Notes under the pieces: generated by a model | Told to the model about the DNA's origin: nothing | What the model saw: the letters and a program-made list of their open reading frames with translations, nothing else | The model's database searches: none | Translations under genes and position numbers: made by a program | In this document: positions 24,469-33,411 of the stretch, piece after piece | Layout: each line of letters starts with the position of its first letter | Position numbering within the stretch: position 1 is the first letter of the stretch | Source of the DNA: Streptomyces sp. ISL-98 | Lineage (GTDB): Bacteria > Actinomycetota > Actinomycetes > Streptomycetales > Streptomycetaceae | Length of the DNA: 64,000 bases | Assembly (NCBI RefSeq): GCF_018614055.1 | Contig: NZ_JAGGPB010000043.1 | Coordinates: 124,001 to 188,000 of the forward strand | Direction: 5' to 3'

Positions 24469-24702
24469 CTAGATGTGCACGACCGGGCAGGTCAGGGTGC
24501 GGGTGATCCCGTCCACTTGCTGGACCTTGGCGACCACCATGCGGCCGAGGTCATCGACCGTATCGGCCTGCGCGCGCACGATCACGTCATAGGGTCCTGT
24601 CACGTCCTCGGCCTGAATCACTCCCGGGATCTTGCCGATGGTCTCGGCGACGGTCGACGCCTTTCCGACTTCGGTCTGGATGAGGATGTACGCCTGTACC
24701 AC
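24469..24702 (-). CDS. Stand-alone Lrp/AsnC ligand-binding (RAM) domain protein
   Basis: 77 aa from GTG 24702 with GGAGG 4 nt upstream. The whole protein is one RAM/ACT-like fold (VVQAYILIQTEVGKASTVAE, GVIQAEDVTGPYDVIVRAQA) without any helix-turn-helix. Such proteins bind amino acids and can associate with full-length Lrp regulators; no partner gene is adjacent. It is divergent from thiL. The longer frame upstream is rejected because it lacks a ribosome site and crosses the intergenic region. Confidence 0.88.
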   Translation of the reverse strand: MVQAYILIQTEVGKASTVAETIGKIPGVIQAEDVTGPYDVIVRAQADTVDDLGRMVVAKVQQVDGITRTLTCPVVHI

Positions 24703-24905
24703 GGAACCTCCAGGGCGGCCACGAGGATCATGTGGGGAGAAGAGACGCCACCGTATCGCGTCGTCGTGGGCATCGGGGAGACCCGCGCGCCCGCCGACGC
24801 GGGGAGCGCGGCGTACGGAGAACTGAAGTTGACGTATGAGTTGACGGTACCTACAGCAGTGATGGCTCGCGACCGCAAGCGCACTGGGGCAGAAGGGGCA
24901 CATCC

Positions 24906-25877
24906 ATGAAGGGCACAGTGGGCGAGCTGGGCGAGTTCGGGCTCATCAGGGAGCTCACCTCCCGGCTCACCACCACACCGGCGGTACGTCTCGGGCCCGG
25001 CGACGACGCCGCGGTCGTGGCGGCACCCGACCGCCGGGTCGTGGCGAGTACGGACATCCTGCTCGAAGGCCGCCACTTCCGGCGCGACTGGTCGACGGCG
25101 TACGACGTGGGCCGCAAGGCGGCGGCCCAGAACCTCGCCGACATCGCCGCGATGGGCGCGGTCCCGACCGCGCTGCTCCTCGGCCTCGTCGTCCCCGCCG
25201 AACTTCCCGTCGCCTGGCCGACCGAGCTGATGGACGGCATCAGGGACGAATGCCAGGTCGCGGGCGCCGCCGTCGTGGGTGGCGATGTCGTACGCGGGGA
25301 CACCATCACCGTCGCGATCACCGCGCTCGGCGATCTGCGCAACCACGAGCCCGTGACGCGGTCCGGCGCCCAGCCCGGGGATGTCGTCGCGGTCACCGGC
25401 TGGTTGGGCTGGTCGGCGGCCGGGCACGCGGTGCTCTCGCGCGGCTTCCGCTCGCCGCGCGCCTTCGTCGAGGCGCACCGGCGCCCCGAGCCGCCGTACC
25501 ACGCGGGCCCCGCGGCCGCCGGGCTCGGCGCCACCGCCATGACCGACGTCAGTGACGGGCTCGTCGCCGACCTCGGGCACATCGCGGAGGCCAGCAAGGT
25601 CCGTATCGACCTGCGTTCCGGGCTCATCGACATCCCGACCCAGATGTCGGACATCGGGCAGGCGGTGGGCGTCGACCCGCTGCAGTGGGTGCTCACCGGG
25701 GGAGAGGACCACGCGATCGTGGCGACGTTCCCGCCGGACGCGAAGCTGCCCGCGCGCTGGAAGGTGATCGGCGAGGTCCTCAACCCGTCGGCGCTGCCGC
25801 AGGTGACGGTCGACGGGGCGCCCTGGACCAGCAAGGGCGGCTGGGACCACTTCGGCGACATTGAGACGGCTCCGTAG
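24906..25877 (+). CDS. thiL: Thiamine-monophosphate kinase
   Basis: 323 aa; phosphorylates thiamine monophosphate to thiamine pyrophosphate. PurM-like fold with GPGDDAAVV, the metal site STDILLEGRHF, AQNLADIAAMGAVPTALLLG, GGDVVRG, and the C-terminal VSDGLVADLGHIAEAS and TGGEDHAIVATF. It is followed 30 nt later by thiD, completing two thiamine kinases; no TPP riboswitch was seen upstream. Confidence 0.97.
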   Translation: MKGTVGELGEFGLIRELTSRLTTTPAVRLGPGDDAAVVAAPDRRVVASTDILLEGRHFRRDWSTAYDVGRKAAAQNLADIAAMGAVPTALLLGLVVPAELPVAWPTELMDGIRDECQVAGAAVVGGDVVRGDTITVAITALGDLRNHEPVTRSGAQPGDVVAVTGWLGWSAAGHAVLSRGFRSPRAFVEAHRRPEPPYHAGPAAAGLGATAMTDVSDGLVADLGHIAEASKVRIDLRSGLIDIPTQMSDIGQAVGVDPLQWVLTGGEDHAIVATFPPDAKLPARWKVIGEVLNPSALPQVTVDGAPWTSKGGWDHFGDIETAP

Positions 25878-25907
25878 AACCGGGTCGAACCGGTTAGATT
25901 CGCAGGC

Positions 25908-26711
25908 ATGCGAATACTTCCTTGCGTCCTCACCGTCGCCGGATCGGATTCCGGCGGCGGTGCGGGCATCCAGGCCGACCTCAAGACGATGCTGGCGCTC
26001 GGCGTGCACGGCATGAGCGTGCTCACGGCGGTCACCGCGCAGAACTCCCTGGGCGTGCAAGGCGTCTGGGACCTTCCCGTCGAGGCCGTACGGGCCCAGT
26101 ACCGCAGCGTCGTCGACGACATCGGCGTACAGGCCGTCAAGACCGGCATGCTGTCCTCGGCCGAACTGGTCGAAACCGTCGCAGAACTGCTGGCAGACAC
26201 CGACGCCCCGGTGGTCGTCGACCCGGTCGGCGTCTCCAAGCACGGCGACCCGCTGCTCGCCACCTCCGCGCTCGACGCCGTACGCAAGCGCCTCCTGCCG
26301 ACGGCGACCGTCGCCACCCCGAACCTGGACGAGGTGGCCCAGCTCGCCGGCGTACGCGTGGAATCCGAGGCCGACATGCGGCGGGCGGGCGACGCGATGC
26401 TCGAATTCGGGCCCAGGTGGGTCCTCGTCAAGGGCGGCCACCTGCCCGGCGACGCGCTGGACCTGCTGACGGACGGCCGCGAGGAACACTGGCTCCGCGC
26501 CCCGAGGCACGACAACCGCCACACGCACGGCACGGGCTGCACGCTGGCCTCCGCGATCGCCTCGGGACTCGCGAAGGGGCTCGACGTGCCGCAGGCCGTG
26601 TCCGCGGCCAAGGAGTGCGTGACCGAGGCGATCGCCGCCGGGTTCGCACTCGGCGAGGGGATCGGCCCGGTCGACCACGGCTGGCGGCTCAGGCGTAGTC
26701 CTTCAGCCTGA
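25908..26711 (+). CDS. thiD: Hydroxymethylpyrimidine / phosphomethylpyrimidine kinase
   Basis: 267 aa ribokinase-fold enzyme: LTVAGSDSGGGAGIQADLKT, GMSVLTAVTAQNSLGVQGV, VKTGMLSSAELV, VVVDPVGVSKHG, and the C-terminal anion hole HTHGTGCTLASAIASGLAKG. TAGATT ends 7 nt before the ATG, so it may have its own leaderless promoter in addition to read-through from thiL. Its last 23 bases overlap the 3' end of the convergent monooxygenase gene. Confidence 0.97.
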   Translation: MRILPCVLTVAGSDSGGGAGIQADLKTMLALGVHGMSVLTAVTAQNSLGVQGVWDLPVEAVRAQYRSVVDDIGVQAVKTGMLSSAELVETVAELLADTDAPVVVDPVGVSKHGDPLLATSALDAVRKRLLPTATVATPNLDEVAQLAGVRVESEADMRRAGDAMLEFGPRWVLVKGGHLPGDALDLLTDGREEHWLRAPRHDNRHTHGTGCTLASAIASGLAKGLDVPQAVSAAKECVTEAIAAGFALGEGIGPVDHGWRLRRSPSA

Positions 26712-27885
26712 TGTTGGTCGCCGCCTTCTCGGTGAGCCTTTTGAAGACCCCGGCGAGCAGGCGCGAACTCAGCATCCGGTACGCCCGGTCGCGCTGGCGG
26801 ATCTTCTTCTCGGTGGGCGGCGCGAGGAACGGACCCGCGTTGCCCGCGGTCTTCTGGCAGCCCTTCGCGAAGTCGCGGATCTCCGCCTCGTACGCGGCGA
26901 AGGCGGTGCGGTGGTCGCCGTGTGCGGCGGCCAGTTCCCCGGCCAGGACATGTGCGGCGACAACGGCCGCGCCGGTGCCCATGCCGCCCATCGTCGCGCC
27001 GTAACCCGCGTCGCCGATCAGTACCACGCGGCCCGTGGACAGGCGGTCGATGCGGATCTGCGCGATCGCGTCGAAGTACAGATCGTCGGCCCGCTCCAGC
27101 GCCCGGAGTATCCGGGGCGTCTCCCAGCCCATGTCCGCGTACCGGTCGGCGATGATCTTCTTCTGCCGGTCGATGTCGCGGCGGTCGAAGTCGAGCCGCT
27201 CGGACTGGAAGACCATGCCCGCGCCCGCGCGGTCCGGATCACCGTCGTAGTTGTTGATGTTGATCATGCGGCCCGGGTCGCTGTAGATCCGGGCGGTGCG
27301 GTCCAGGCCCAGGTGATTGGGCACGGAGAAGCCCGCGACGTAGTAGCCGAGGAAGTGCAGATACTGCGACTCGTCGCCGAAGGCGAGGCGGCGGGTGCGG
27401 GAGTGCAGCCCGTCGGCGCCCACCACGATGTCGAAGCGGCGGGGCGTGCCCCGGTCGAATGTGACGTCCACTCCGTCGGCGTCCTCGGTGAGCGTGGCGA
27501 TGGAGTCGCCGAAGACGTACTCGACCCGGTCTTTGGCGCGCTCGTACATGATCTCGGCCAGATCACCGCGGGCGATCTCCACGTCGCCGCTCATCATCGC
27601 GGACGGCAGGTCGACCCGGGCCTCGCCGTGCTCGTCGACGATGGTCTGACGGCCCATGCGGGTCTGGCGGACGTGGATGTCGTCCCAGATGCCCATGGCT
27701 TGGAGAACGGTGCGGTGGACGTGACCGCGGAAGTCGACGGCGAAGCCGCCGGGGCGCAGGGCGGGGGCCTTCTCGACGACGGTTACGGCGGCGCCGTAGC
27801 GGGCGAGATTGAGGGCGAGGGCGGGGCCGGCGATGCTGGCGCCGGAGATGAGGACGTTGAGGTCGCGCAGCTGCGTTGTTGTCAT
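26689..27885 (-). CDS. FAD-dependent aromatic-ring-hydroxylase-type monooxygenase
   Basis: 398 aa from ATG 27885. N-terminal Rossmann motif VLISGASIAGPALALNLARY; DG motif VVGADGLHSRTRRLAF; C-terminal GD motif VVLIGDAGYGATMGGMGTGA. This is the PHBH/TetX-like group A flavoprotein family, which hydroxylates aromatic or polyketide-like substrates using NAD(P)H. Its substrate is unknown. It lies 34 bp downstream of a large BTAD regulator in the same direction, so it may be that regulator's target or operon partner. The start has a weak ribosome site. Confidence 0.9.
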   Translation of the reverse strand: MTTTQLRDLNVLISGASIAGPALALNLARYGAAVTVVEKAPALRPGGFAVDFRGHVHRTVLQAMGIWDDIHVRQTRMGRQTIVDEHGEARVDLPSAMMSGDVEIARGDLAEIMYERAKDRVEYVFGDSIATLTEDADGVDVTFDRGTPRRFDIVVGADGLHSRTRRLAFGDESQYLHFLGYYVAGFSVPNHLGLDRTARIYSDPGRMININNYDGDPDRAGAGMVFQSERLDFDRRDIDRQKKIIADRYADMGWETPRILRALERADDLYFDAIAQIRIDRLSTGRVVLIGDAGYGATMGGMGTGAAVVAAHVLAGELAAAHGDHRTAFAAYEAEIRDFAKGCQKTAGNAGPFLAPPTEKKIRQRDRAYRMLSSRLLAGVFKRLTEKAATNIRLKDYA

Positions 27886-27919
27886 GCGGCGAGCTTCGCG
27901 GCGGCGGCTTACCGGAGGC

Positions 27920-30900
27920 TTACCGCTCGCTGACGGCTGCTGACCGCAGTACCTTTCCCCGCAGCTCCCGCCCCCGCGCGTACGCCGTCTCGTACGCCCC
28001 CGGCCCCAGCTCCGCCCGCACCCGATCCCGTACACCCACCACATCCGGATCCAGATCGAGCGCCGCCCCCCGCAACCCCTCCGCCGCCCCGAGCAACCCC
28101 GCACCCTCCTCCGCACCCGCCAGGGACGCCATCGCCTCCGCCACCTCGGCCAGTTCGAGCGGCCCAGGCTGCTCCAGCGCCAGCTCACGCGCCTGCCGGA
28201 ACCATTCGGCGGCCTCACCGGGCCGCCCCTCCGCCCCGGCGGTACGCCCGAGCCCGACGAAGATCCGCAGTGTTTCCCCGACGCTGAACCACGTTGCCGC
28301 ACAGACTTCGAGCGCCGCCTCGTAGTGCTCACGCGCCCCCGCCGTGTCACCGGCCAGCCGGGCCGCGTCACCGAGGCCGCGCCAGGCACCCGCCACCTTG
28401 TCGGGCACGCCGACGCGGCGCGCGAGAGCAGCGGCCCGCCTGAAAAGCTCGACGGCGTCGGCCCGGTGACCCGTATGCAGCATCACCGTGGCCCGCCGCT
28501 GCAGCAGATCGGCGGTCTCCTCGGGAGCCTCCAGTTCCTGTACGAGGACGAGCGCCTCGTCGACCAGCGCGAGCGCACGCCCGCTGTCCCCGCGCCAGTA
28601 CGCGAACATGGCCAGCGGATCGAGGCAGTTGGCCGCACCCCACCGGTCACCGGCAGCGCGGAAATCCTCCAGAGCATCGCCGAACGCGGCCTCGGACAGC
28701 GCAGGACGGCCGGCGATCAGCTCCTGGAAGCCCCGGCCCATGCGGAGCACGGCCCCGGCCCAGAGGCCGTCGCCCAGCTGCCTGCGCGCCCACTCCTCGT
28801 CGCCGGTCTGCGGCCCGTTCACCAGCGACCACAGCACGAGCGTGAACGGCAGCCGCAGCGGCCGGTCGAGGCCGGCAAGCAGAGCGGCCGCGCGCTCGGT
28901 CAGCGCTGCCTCGCGCGGATCGCCCTGACCGGTGAGGGCATTGATCGCGCACAGGACGTACTCCTCGGTCAGCCCCTCGGGCGGCTCGGTCTCGACGGCT
29001 GCCAGCAACTCGACGGCGAGCGGCACCAGCTCACCCTGCCGGCCGCGCAGCCGGACGTACCAGGAAATACCGGCCATCAGGCGAAGCCCGGTGACCGGAT
29101 CGCTGTGGCGCAGCGCCGCAAGGAGGTTGGCGTGCTCGGCATCGAGCCGCCCCAGCCACGCCAGTTGCGCGTCACCCCGCAGGAACGGCTCTGCCGTCTC
29201 GGCGAGATCGAGGAAGTACGCGGCATGAGCCGCACGCAGCGCCTGTTCCTCACCGGCGAGCCGCTCCGCGCAGAAGACCCGGATGGTGTCCAGCATCCGC
29301 CACCGCCCGTCCGCCACCTCGACAAAGGACTTCTCGGCGAGCGAGGCCAGCACGTCATCAGCGTCGGGCACGTCGCAGACCCGCTCGACCGCATCCAGGG
29401 TCGCGCCCCCTGCGAACACGGTCAGCCGCCGCGCCAGCCGCCGTTCCTCGTCGTCGAGCAGCTCCCAGCTCCACTCCACGACCGCGCGCAGCGTCCGGTG
29501 CCGCGGCGCTTTCGTCCGGTCGCCGCGCGACAGCAGCCGGAAGCGGTCGTCGAGCCGGTCGGCGATCTCGTCGACGGTGAGCGTACGCAGCCGGGCCGCC
29601 GCCAGCTCGATGGCGAGCGGCAGCCCGTCCAGCGCGGCACAGATGCGCTCCACACGGACGTCGGGCAGGAATCCGGGCCGCACCGCGGCCGCACGGTCGG
29701 CGAAGAGCGCGGCGGCGCTGCGCACGGCCAGCGGGTCCAGCGGAAGCAGGACTTCGCCGGTGATGCCCAGCGCCTCCCGGCTGGTGGCCAGGACCCGTAC
29801 GCCGGGGCAGCCGGCCAGCAACTGACCGGCCAGCCGGGCCGCGGCCTCCACCAGGTGCTCGCAGTTGTCGAGCAGAAGCAGCAGCTCCCGCCCTTCGAGC
29901 GCGGCAAGGAGCCGCTCGGTGGCGTCACCGGCCCGGTCGTGGAAGCCGCTCTCCCGGACCCCGAGCGCGGTCAGCACGGCGTACGGCACCTGCGCGGCGT
30001 CGGAGAGCGGCGCCAGTTCGACGTAACAGACCGTCCCGGCCCACCGCCCGGCCGCCTCCACCGCCAGCCGCGTCTTGCCCGCGCCGCCGGGCCCGCTCAG
30101 CGTCACCAGGCGTGCCGATGCGAGCAGGTTCCCGATCCGCTCCAGCTCGTCCGTACGCCCCACAAAGCTGGTGAGCTGCGCGGGCACTCCGCGCGGGGCG
30201 GCAGTCCCTGTCCCGGGTGACCGACCGCGCAGGAACTCCAGATGGAGCGCCGCCAGCTCGGCGGAGGGATCGGCGCCGAGCTCGTCGGCGAGAGTGCGGC
30301 GGGCCTCCTCGTACACGGTCAGCGCCTCGGCCGGGCGGCCGTCCGCGTGCAGGGCCCGCATCAGCTGCCCATACAGCCGTTCCTGCAGCGGGTGTACGGC
30401 GATGAGCCGGCGCAACTCAGGGACGAGTTCGGGGCCGCCTCCCAGCATGAGGTCCGCCTCGATGCGGTCCTGGAGCGCGGCCAGCCGCAATTCGTCCAGC
30501 CGGGCGGCCTGCGCCTCGGCGAACGGCAGCCCGGCCAGGTCAGCCAGGGCGGGCCCGCGCCAGAGACCGAGCGCCTCGCGCAGCAGCTCCGCTGCCTGCC
30601 GGTGGTCTCCGGCGGCCAGGGCCCGGTGCCCTTCGCGGGAGAGCCGCTCGAAGCGGTGGGCGTCGACATCGTCGGGGTCGGCGACGAGGCGGTAGCCGGC
30701 GGGCAGCGACTCGATGCGTACGCCGAGACGCTTGCGCAGCCGCGACACCTGGGACTGGAGGGCGTTGGCGGCCCCGGCCGGCGGCTCGTCGCCGTACAGA
30801 CCGTCGGTCAGCCGCGCCGTGCCCACCATCCGGCCCGCGTCGAGCAGCAGGAGGGCGAGGAGGGCGTGGGGGCGAGGGCCACCAGGGTCGAGCGCGGGTC

Positions 30901-30970
30901 CGTCGCCTTCCCCGTCGCCTTCATCCTCATCGGAACGTATGTCGAAGGGACCCAGGATTCCGAAGCGCAT
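27920..30970 (-). CDS. BTAD/AfsR-type transcriptional regulator with NB-ARC and TPR domains
   Basis: 1016 aa from ATG 30970 (MRFGILGPFDIRSDEDEG). Order: OmpR-like winged helix with an acidic insertion (about 1-95), BTAD (about 100-245, AALQDRIEADLMLGG), NB-ARC ATPase with P-loop LSGPGGAGKTRLAVEAAG and Walker B LLLLDNCEHLVEAA, then a TPR-rich C-terminal half. This architecture is that of AfsR and pathway activators of secondary metabolism. No biosynthetic cluster is adjacent apart from the monooxygenase downstream. The earlier in-frame codons run into rpmB antisense and are excluded. Confidence 0.92.
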   Translation of the reverse strand: MRFGILGPFDIRSDEDEGDGEGDGPALDPGGPRPHALLALLLLDAGRMVGTARLTDGLYGDEPPAGAANALQSQVSRLRKRLGVRIESLPAGYRLVADPDDVDAHRFERLSREGHRALAAGDHRQAAELLREALGLWRGPALADLAGLPFAEAQAARLDELRLAALQDRIEADLMLGGGPELVPELRRLIAVHPLQERLYGQLMRALHADGRPAEALTVYEEARRTLADELGADPSAELAALHLEFLRGRSPGTGTAAPRGVPAQLTSFVGRTDELERIGNLLASARLVTLSGPGGAGKTRLAVEAAGRWAGTVCYVELAPLSDAAQVPYAVLTALGVRESGFHDRAGDATERLLAALEGRELLLLLDNCEHLVEAAARLAGQLLAGCPGVRVLATSREALGITGEVLLPLDPLAVRSAAALFADRAAAVRPGFLPDVRVERICAALDGLPLAIELAAARLRTLTVDEIADRLDDRFRLLSRGDRTKAPRHRTLRAVVEWSWELLDDEERRLARRLTVFAGGATLDAVERVCDVPDADDVLASLAEKSFVEVADGRWRMLDTIRVFCAERLAGEEQALRAAHAAYFLDLAETAEPFLRGDAQLAWLGRLDAEHANLLAALRHSDPVTGLRLMAGISWYVRLRGRQGELVPLAVELLAAVETEPPEGLTEEYVLCAINALTGQGDPREAALTERAAALLAGLDRPLRLPFTLVLWSLVNGPQTGDEEWARRQLGDGLWAGAVLRMGRGFQELIAGRPALSEAAFGDALEDFRAAGDRWGAANCLDPLAMFAYWRGDSGRALALVDEALVLVQELEAPEETADLLQRRATVMLHTGHRADAVELFRRAAALARRVGVPDKVAGAWRGLGDAARLAGDTAGAREHYEAALEVCAATWFSVGETLRIFVGLGRTAGAEGRPGEAAEWFRQARELALEQPGPLELAEVAEAMASLAGAEEGAGLLGAAEGLRGAALDLDPDVVGVRDRVRAELGPGAYETAYARGRELRGKVLRSAAVSER

Positions 30971-31016
30971 CGCCAGATTCTGGCAGCTCACAGGGGCCGC
31001 GGAGGGGGCAGGGCAC

Positions 31017-31052
31017 AAAAAAACCGGCCCACCCGAAGGTGGACCGGTTTTT
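31017..31052 (-). terminator. rpmB terminator
   Basis: On the minus strand a stem AAAAACCGG-x-CCACC pairs with GGTGG-x-CCGGTTTTT across a TTCG loop, ending in seven T. It lies 34 nt past the rpmB stop and is the most canonical terminator in the window. Confidence 0.9.
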
Positions 31053-31085
31053 AAGCAACCAGCAGGTGGCCGCGCTTGGCATACG

Positions 31086-31271
31086 TCAGCGCGAGACCTT
31101 GCCGGCCTTGATGCACGAGGTGCAGACGTTGAGCCGCTTCGGCGTCCGACCGACCACTGCACGCACGCGCTGGATGTTGGGGTTCCAGCGACGAGACGTA
31201 CGGCGGTGCGAGTGCGAAATGTTGTTGCCGAAGCCCGGCCCCTTGCCGCAGACGTCGCAGTTGGCAGCCAC
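31086..31271 (-). CDS. rpmB: 50S ribosomal protein L28 (zinc-binding, C+ form)
   Basis: 61 aa, GTG start with GGAG 6 nt upstream. CDVCGKGPGFGNNISHSHRRT is typical of L28. Four Cys (CDVC near residue 5, CTSC near residue 50) form a zinc ribbon, so this is the zinc-dependent C+ paralogue; many Streptomyces also encode a Zur-controlled C- copy elsewhere. Confidence 0.98.
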   Translation of the reverse strand: MAANCDVCGKGPGFGNNISHSHRRTSRRWNPNIQRVRAVVGRTPKRLNVCTSCIKAGKVSR

Positions 31272-31513
31272 GGGTCACTCCAAAGACTTCAGGTGCACTT
31301 ACAGTGGATCCCGGCATGCCGGGATCGAAGAATCGAGTGGCGTAGCCGGGGGAAAGTCCCGATTTTCATCGGGCAACCGGAGCAGCATACATCGGCTGCT
31401 CCCGTACAACGAAACTACCATGGCTGCCGCGGCCCCCGTCCCGGCCCCTGCCTCTGAGCGGGCCCCTTGCGGGACTACCCTGCGGTGCAAACCGCTCTCA
31501 AGGAGGACGCCAG
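31272..31513. promoter_or_regulatory. Divergent rpmB / fakA-like control region with two palindromes
   Basis: A 20-bp perfect palindrome (31307-31326, GATCCCGGCA and its mirror) lies in the rpmB leader. GAGCAGC (31380-31386) and GCTGCTC (31395-31401) flank ATACATCG, which on the minus strand contains TATGCT, a plausible rpmB -10. The second pair could be an operator overlapping the promoter; the first a leader hairpin. No match to a Zur box was recognised. Confidence 0.4.
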
Positions 31514-33142
31514 GTGCCGCAGACCCTCGACGCCGTCGCGGTGCGAGCCTGGTGCTCACTGGCCTTGGAAGCGCTGGGCAGAGCCCGCGAGGAAATCGAC
31601 GCGATCAACGTCTATCCGGTCGCGGACGGAGACACCGGAACCAACCTCTATCTGACCGTGGAATCCGCCGCCCAGGCGGTCGAAGCCGTCTTCACCGCGC
31701 ACGAGACCGTTACGGACCCGGCATCGGTGCCCGCTCTCGCGGACGCGGTACGGGCAATGGCTCACGGCGCGCTGCTGGGGGCGCGGGGCAACTCGGGCAC
31801 GATCCTGGCGCAGCTGCTGCGCGGCATGGCGCAGGTGCTGTCCGACGACTCGACCGCCCTGCGCGGCGCCCTGCGCAAGGCGGCCGAATCGGCGTACAAG
31901 GCGGTCGCACACCCCGTGGAGGGCACCGTCCTGACGGTGGCCACTGCGGCGGCCACCTCGGCGGAGACCGCCGAGGGCGGGACGGCGGAGGTGGCGCGCG
32001 CGGCGTACGAAGGGGCGCGCACGGCGCTCGACGCGACACCTGGGCAACTGGAGGTGCTGGGCCGCGCGGGCGTCGTCGACGCGGGCGGGCAGGGGCTGCT
32101 GACCGTACTCGGCGCGCTGGTCGAGGCGGTCTCGGGCGAAGCGGTCGCTGTACGACGGCGCGGAGAGCTGCCGCACCCGGTGGACCACTGCCCGGCGGAC
32201 TCACCGGAGTCGGCAGGCTCTACAGAGGGGGTCGGCGGCCCGGCCTTCGAGGTGATCTACCTGCTGGAGGCGGACGACGCGGCGGTGGACCGGCTGCGGA
32301 CCCGTCTCGACGGCCTCGGCGACTCGCTCGTGGTCGTCGGCGGCGACGGCCTGTGGAACGTCCATGTGCACGTGGACGACGCGGGCGCGGCCGTGGAGGC
32401 GGGCGTCGAGGCGGGCCGCCCGTACCGCATCCGCATCACCCACTTCGCCGCCGACCGTGGCGCACCCCGCCGCGAGCGGGCCCAGCGGGCGGTCGTCGCC
32501 GTGGTCCCCGGCGAAGGCCTGGCGGGCCTGTGCGCCGAGGCGGGCGCGACCACGGTGCTCGCACGCCCCGGGGAGCCGCCCGCGAGCGGCGAACTGGCGG
32601 AGGCGATCCGGCGCGCGCACGCGCTTGAGGTGGTCCTACTGCCGAACGACGCCGACCTGCGGCACACGGCAGCCGCGGCTGCGGAACAGGTCCGTACGGA
32701 AGGTGTACGGGTCGCGCTCATCCCCACCCGCGCGGCGGTCCAGGGCATCGCGGCCCTCGCCGTCCACGAGCCGGACCGCAGCTTCGACGAGGACGTGGTG
32801 GCGATGACGTCGGCGGCGGGAGCCACCCGCTACGGCGAACTCACCGTCGCGGAACGGCAGTCCTGGACGATGGCGGGCATCTGCCAGGCCGGTGACGTCC
32901 TCGGCCTGATCGACGGCGACGTGGTGGTGATCGGTTCCGACCTGACGGCGGCGGCCCGTACGGTCCTGGACCGGATGCTGGCCGCGGGCGGCGAAATGGT
33001 CACCCTGGTCCTGGGCGAAGAGGCGCCGGAGGGGCTGGCGGAGTACCTGGAGGCCCACGTCCGCGAATCACACCTGGCGGTGGACACGGTGACGTATGAC
33101 GGAGGCCGCCAGTCGTCCCCGCTGCTGATCGGCGTGGAATGA
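31514..33142 (+). CDS. DAK2/FakA-like fatty-acid-kinase-type protein
   Basis: 542 aa, GTG start with GGAGG 7 nt upstream. The N-terminal Dak phosphatase-like domain has INVYPVADGDTGTNLYLT and LLGARGNSGTILAQLLRG, the nucleotide-binding motifs of FakA. The C-terminal half (about 330-540) is the DegV-independent FakA C domain (ERQSWTMAGICQAGDVLGLI, MVTLVLGEEAP). FakA phosphorylates fatty acids held by FakB; no fakB is nearby. It precedes recG as in many Gram-positive genomes. A 50-bp palindrome follows. Confidence 0.92.
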   Translation: MPQTLDAVAVRAWCSLALEALGRAREEIDAINVYPVADGDTGTNLYLTVESAAQAVEAVFTAHETVTDPASVPALADAVRAMAHGALLGARGNSGTILAQLLRGMAQVLSDDSTALRGALRKAAESAYKAVAHPVEGTVLTVATAAATSAETAEGGTAEVARAAYEGARTALDATPGQLEVLGRAGVVDAGGQGLLTVLGALVEAVSGEAVAVRRRGELPHPVDHCPADSPESAGSTEGVGGPAFEVIYLLEADDAAVDRLRTRLDGLGDSLVVVGGDGLWNVHVHVDDAGAAVEAGVEAGRPYRIRITHFAADRGAPRRERAQRAVVAVVPGEGLAGLCAEAGATTVLARPGEPPASGELAEAIRRAHALEVVLLPNDADLRHTAAAAAEQVRTEGVRVALIPTRAAVQGIAALAVHEPDRSFDEDVVAMTSAAGATRYGELTVAERQSWTMAGICQAGDVLGLIDGDVVVIGSDLTAAARTVLDRMLAAGGEMVTLVLGEEAPEGLAEYLEAHVRESHLAVDTVTYDGGRQSSPLLIGVE

Positions 33143-33143
33143 G

Positions 33144-33193
33144 AGCGCCCGGGAACAGGATCCGCGGTACCGCGGATCCTGTTCCCGGGCGCT
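33144..33193. terminator. 50-bp perfect palindrome, probable terminator
   Basis: Positions 33144-33168 and 33169-33193 are exact reverse complements with no spacer, centred on GGTACC. It begins two bases after the fakA-like stop. As RNA it would form a stem of about 23 bp. No T run follows. Confidence 0.7.
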
Positions 33194-33411
33194 TCGGGCA
33201 CACCTGTCGAGCCCGAGCCAGAGCCATGGTGTGCAGTGACTCCGCCTGTGCGTGAACGCGGTGGCTTCTCACTCGCCCGCCGATGCGGACTCATGACGGA
33301 CAAGCCCTGCCCGATGCCGAAGGGCATGCCGCGAATGCAGCGCCTTGCAGACGCCTGTGCTCCCGGATTCCGGGATCGGGCGGCCGCCAATTGTCAGAGC
33401 CATAGTGTCCA

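Noticed and set aside
24703..24905. Possible TPP riboswitch before thiL
   Set aside because: No recognisable thi-box motif was found in the 203-bp gap.
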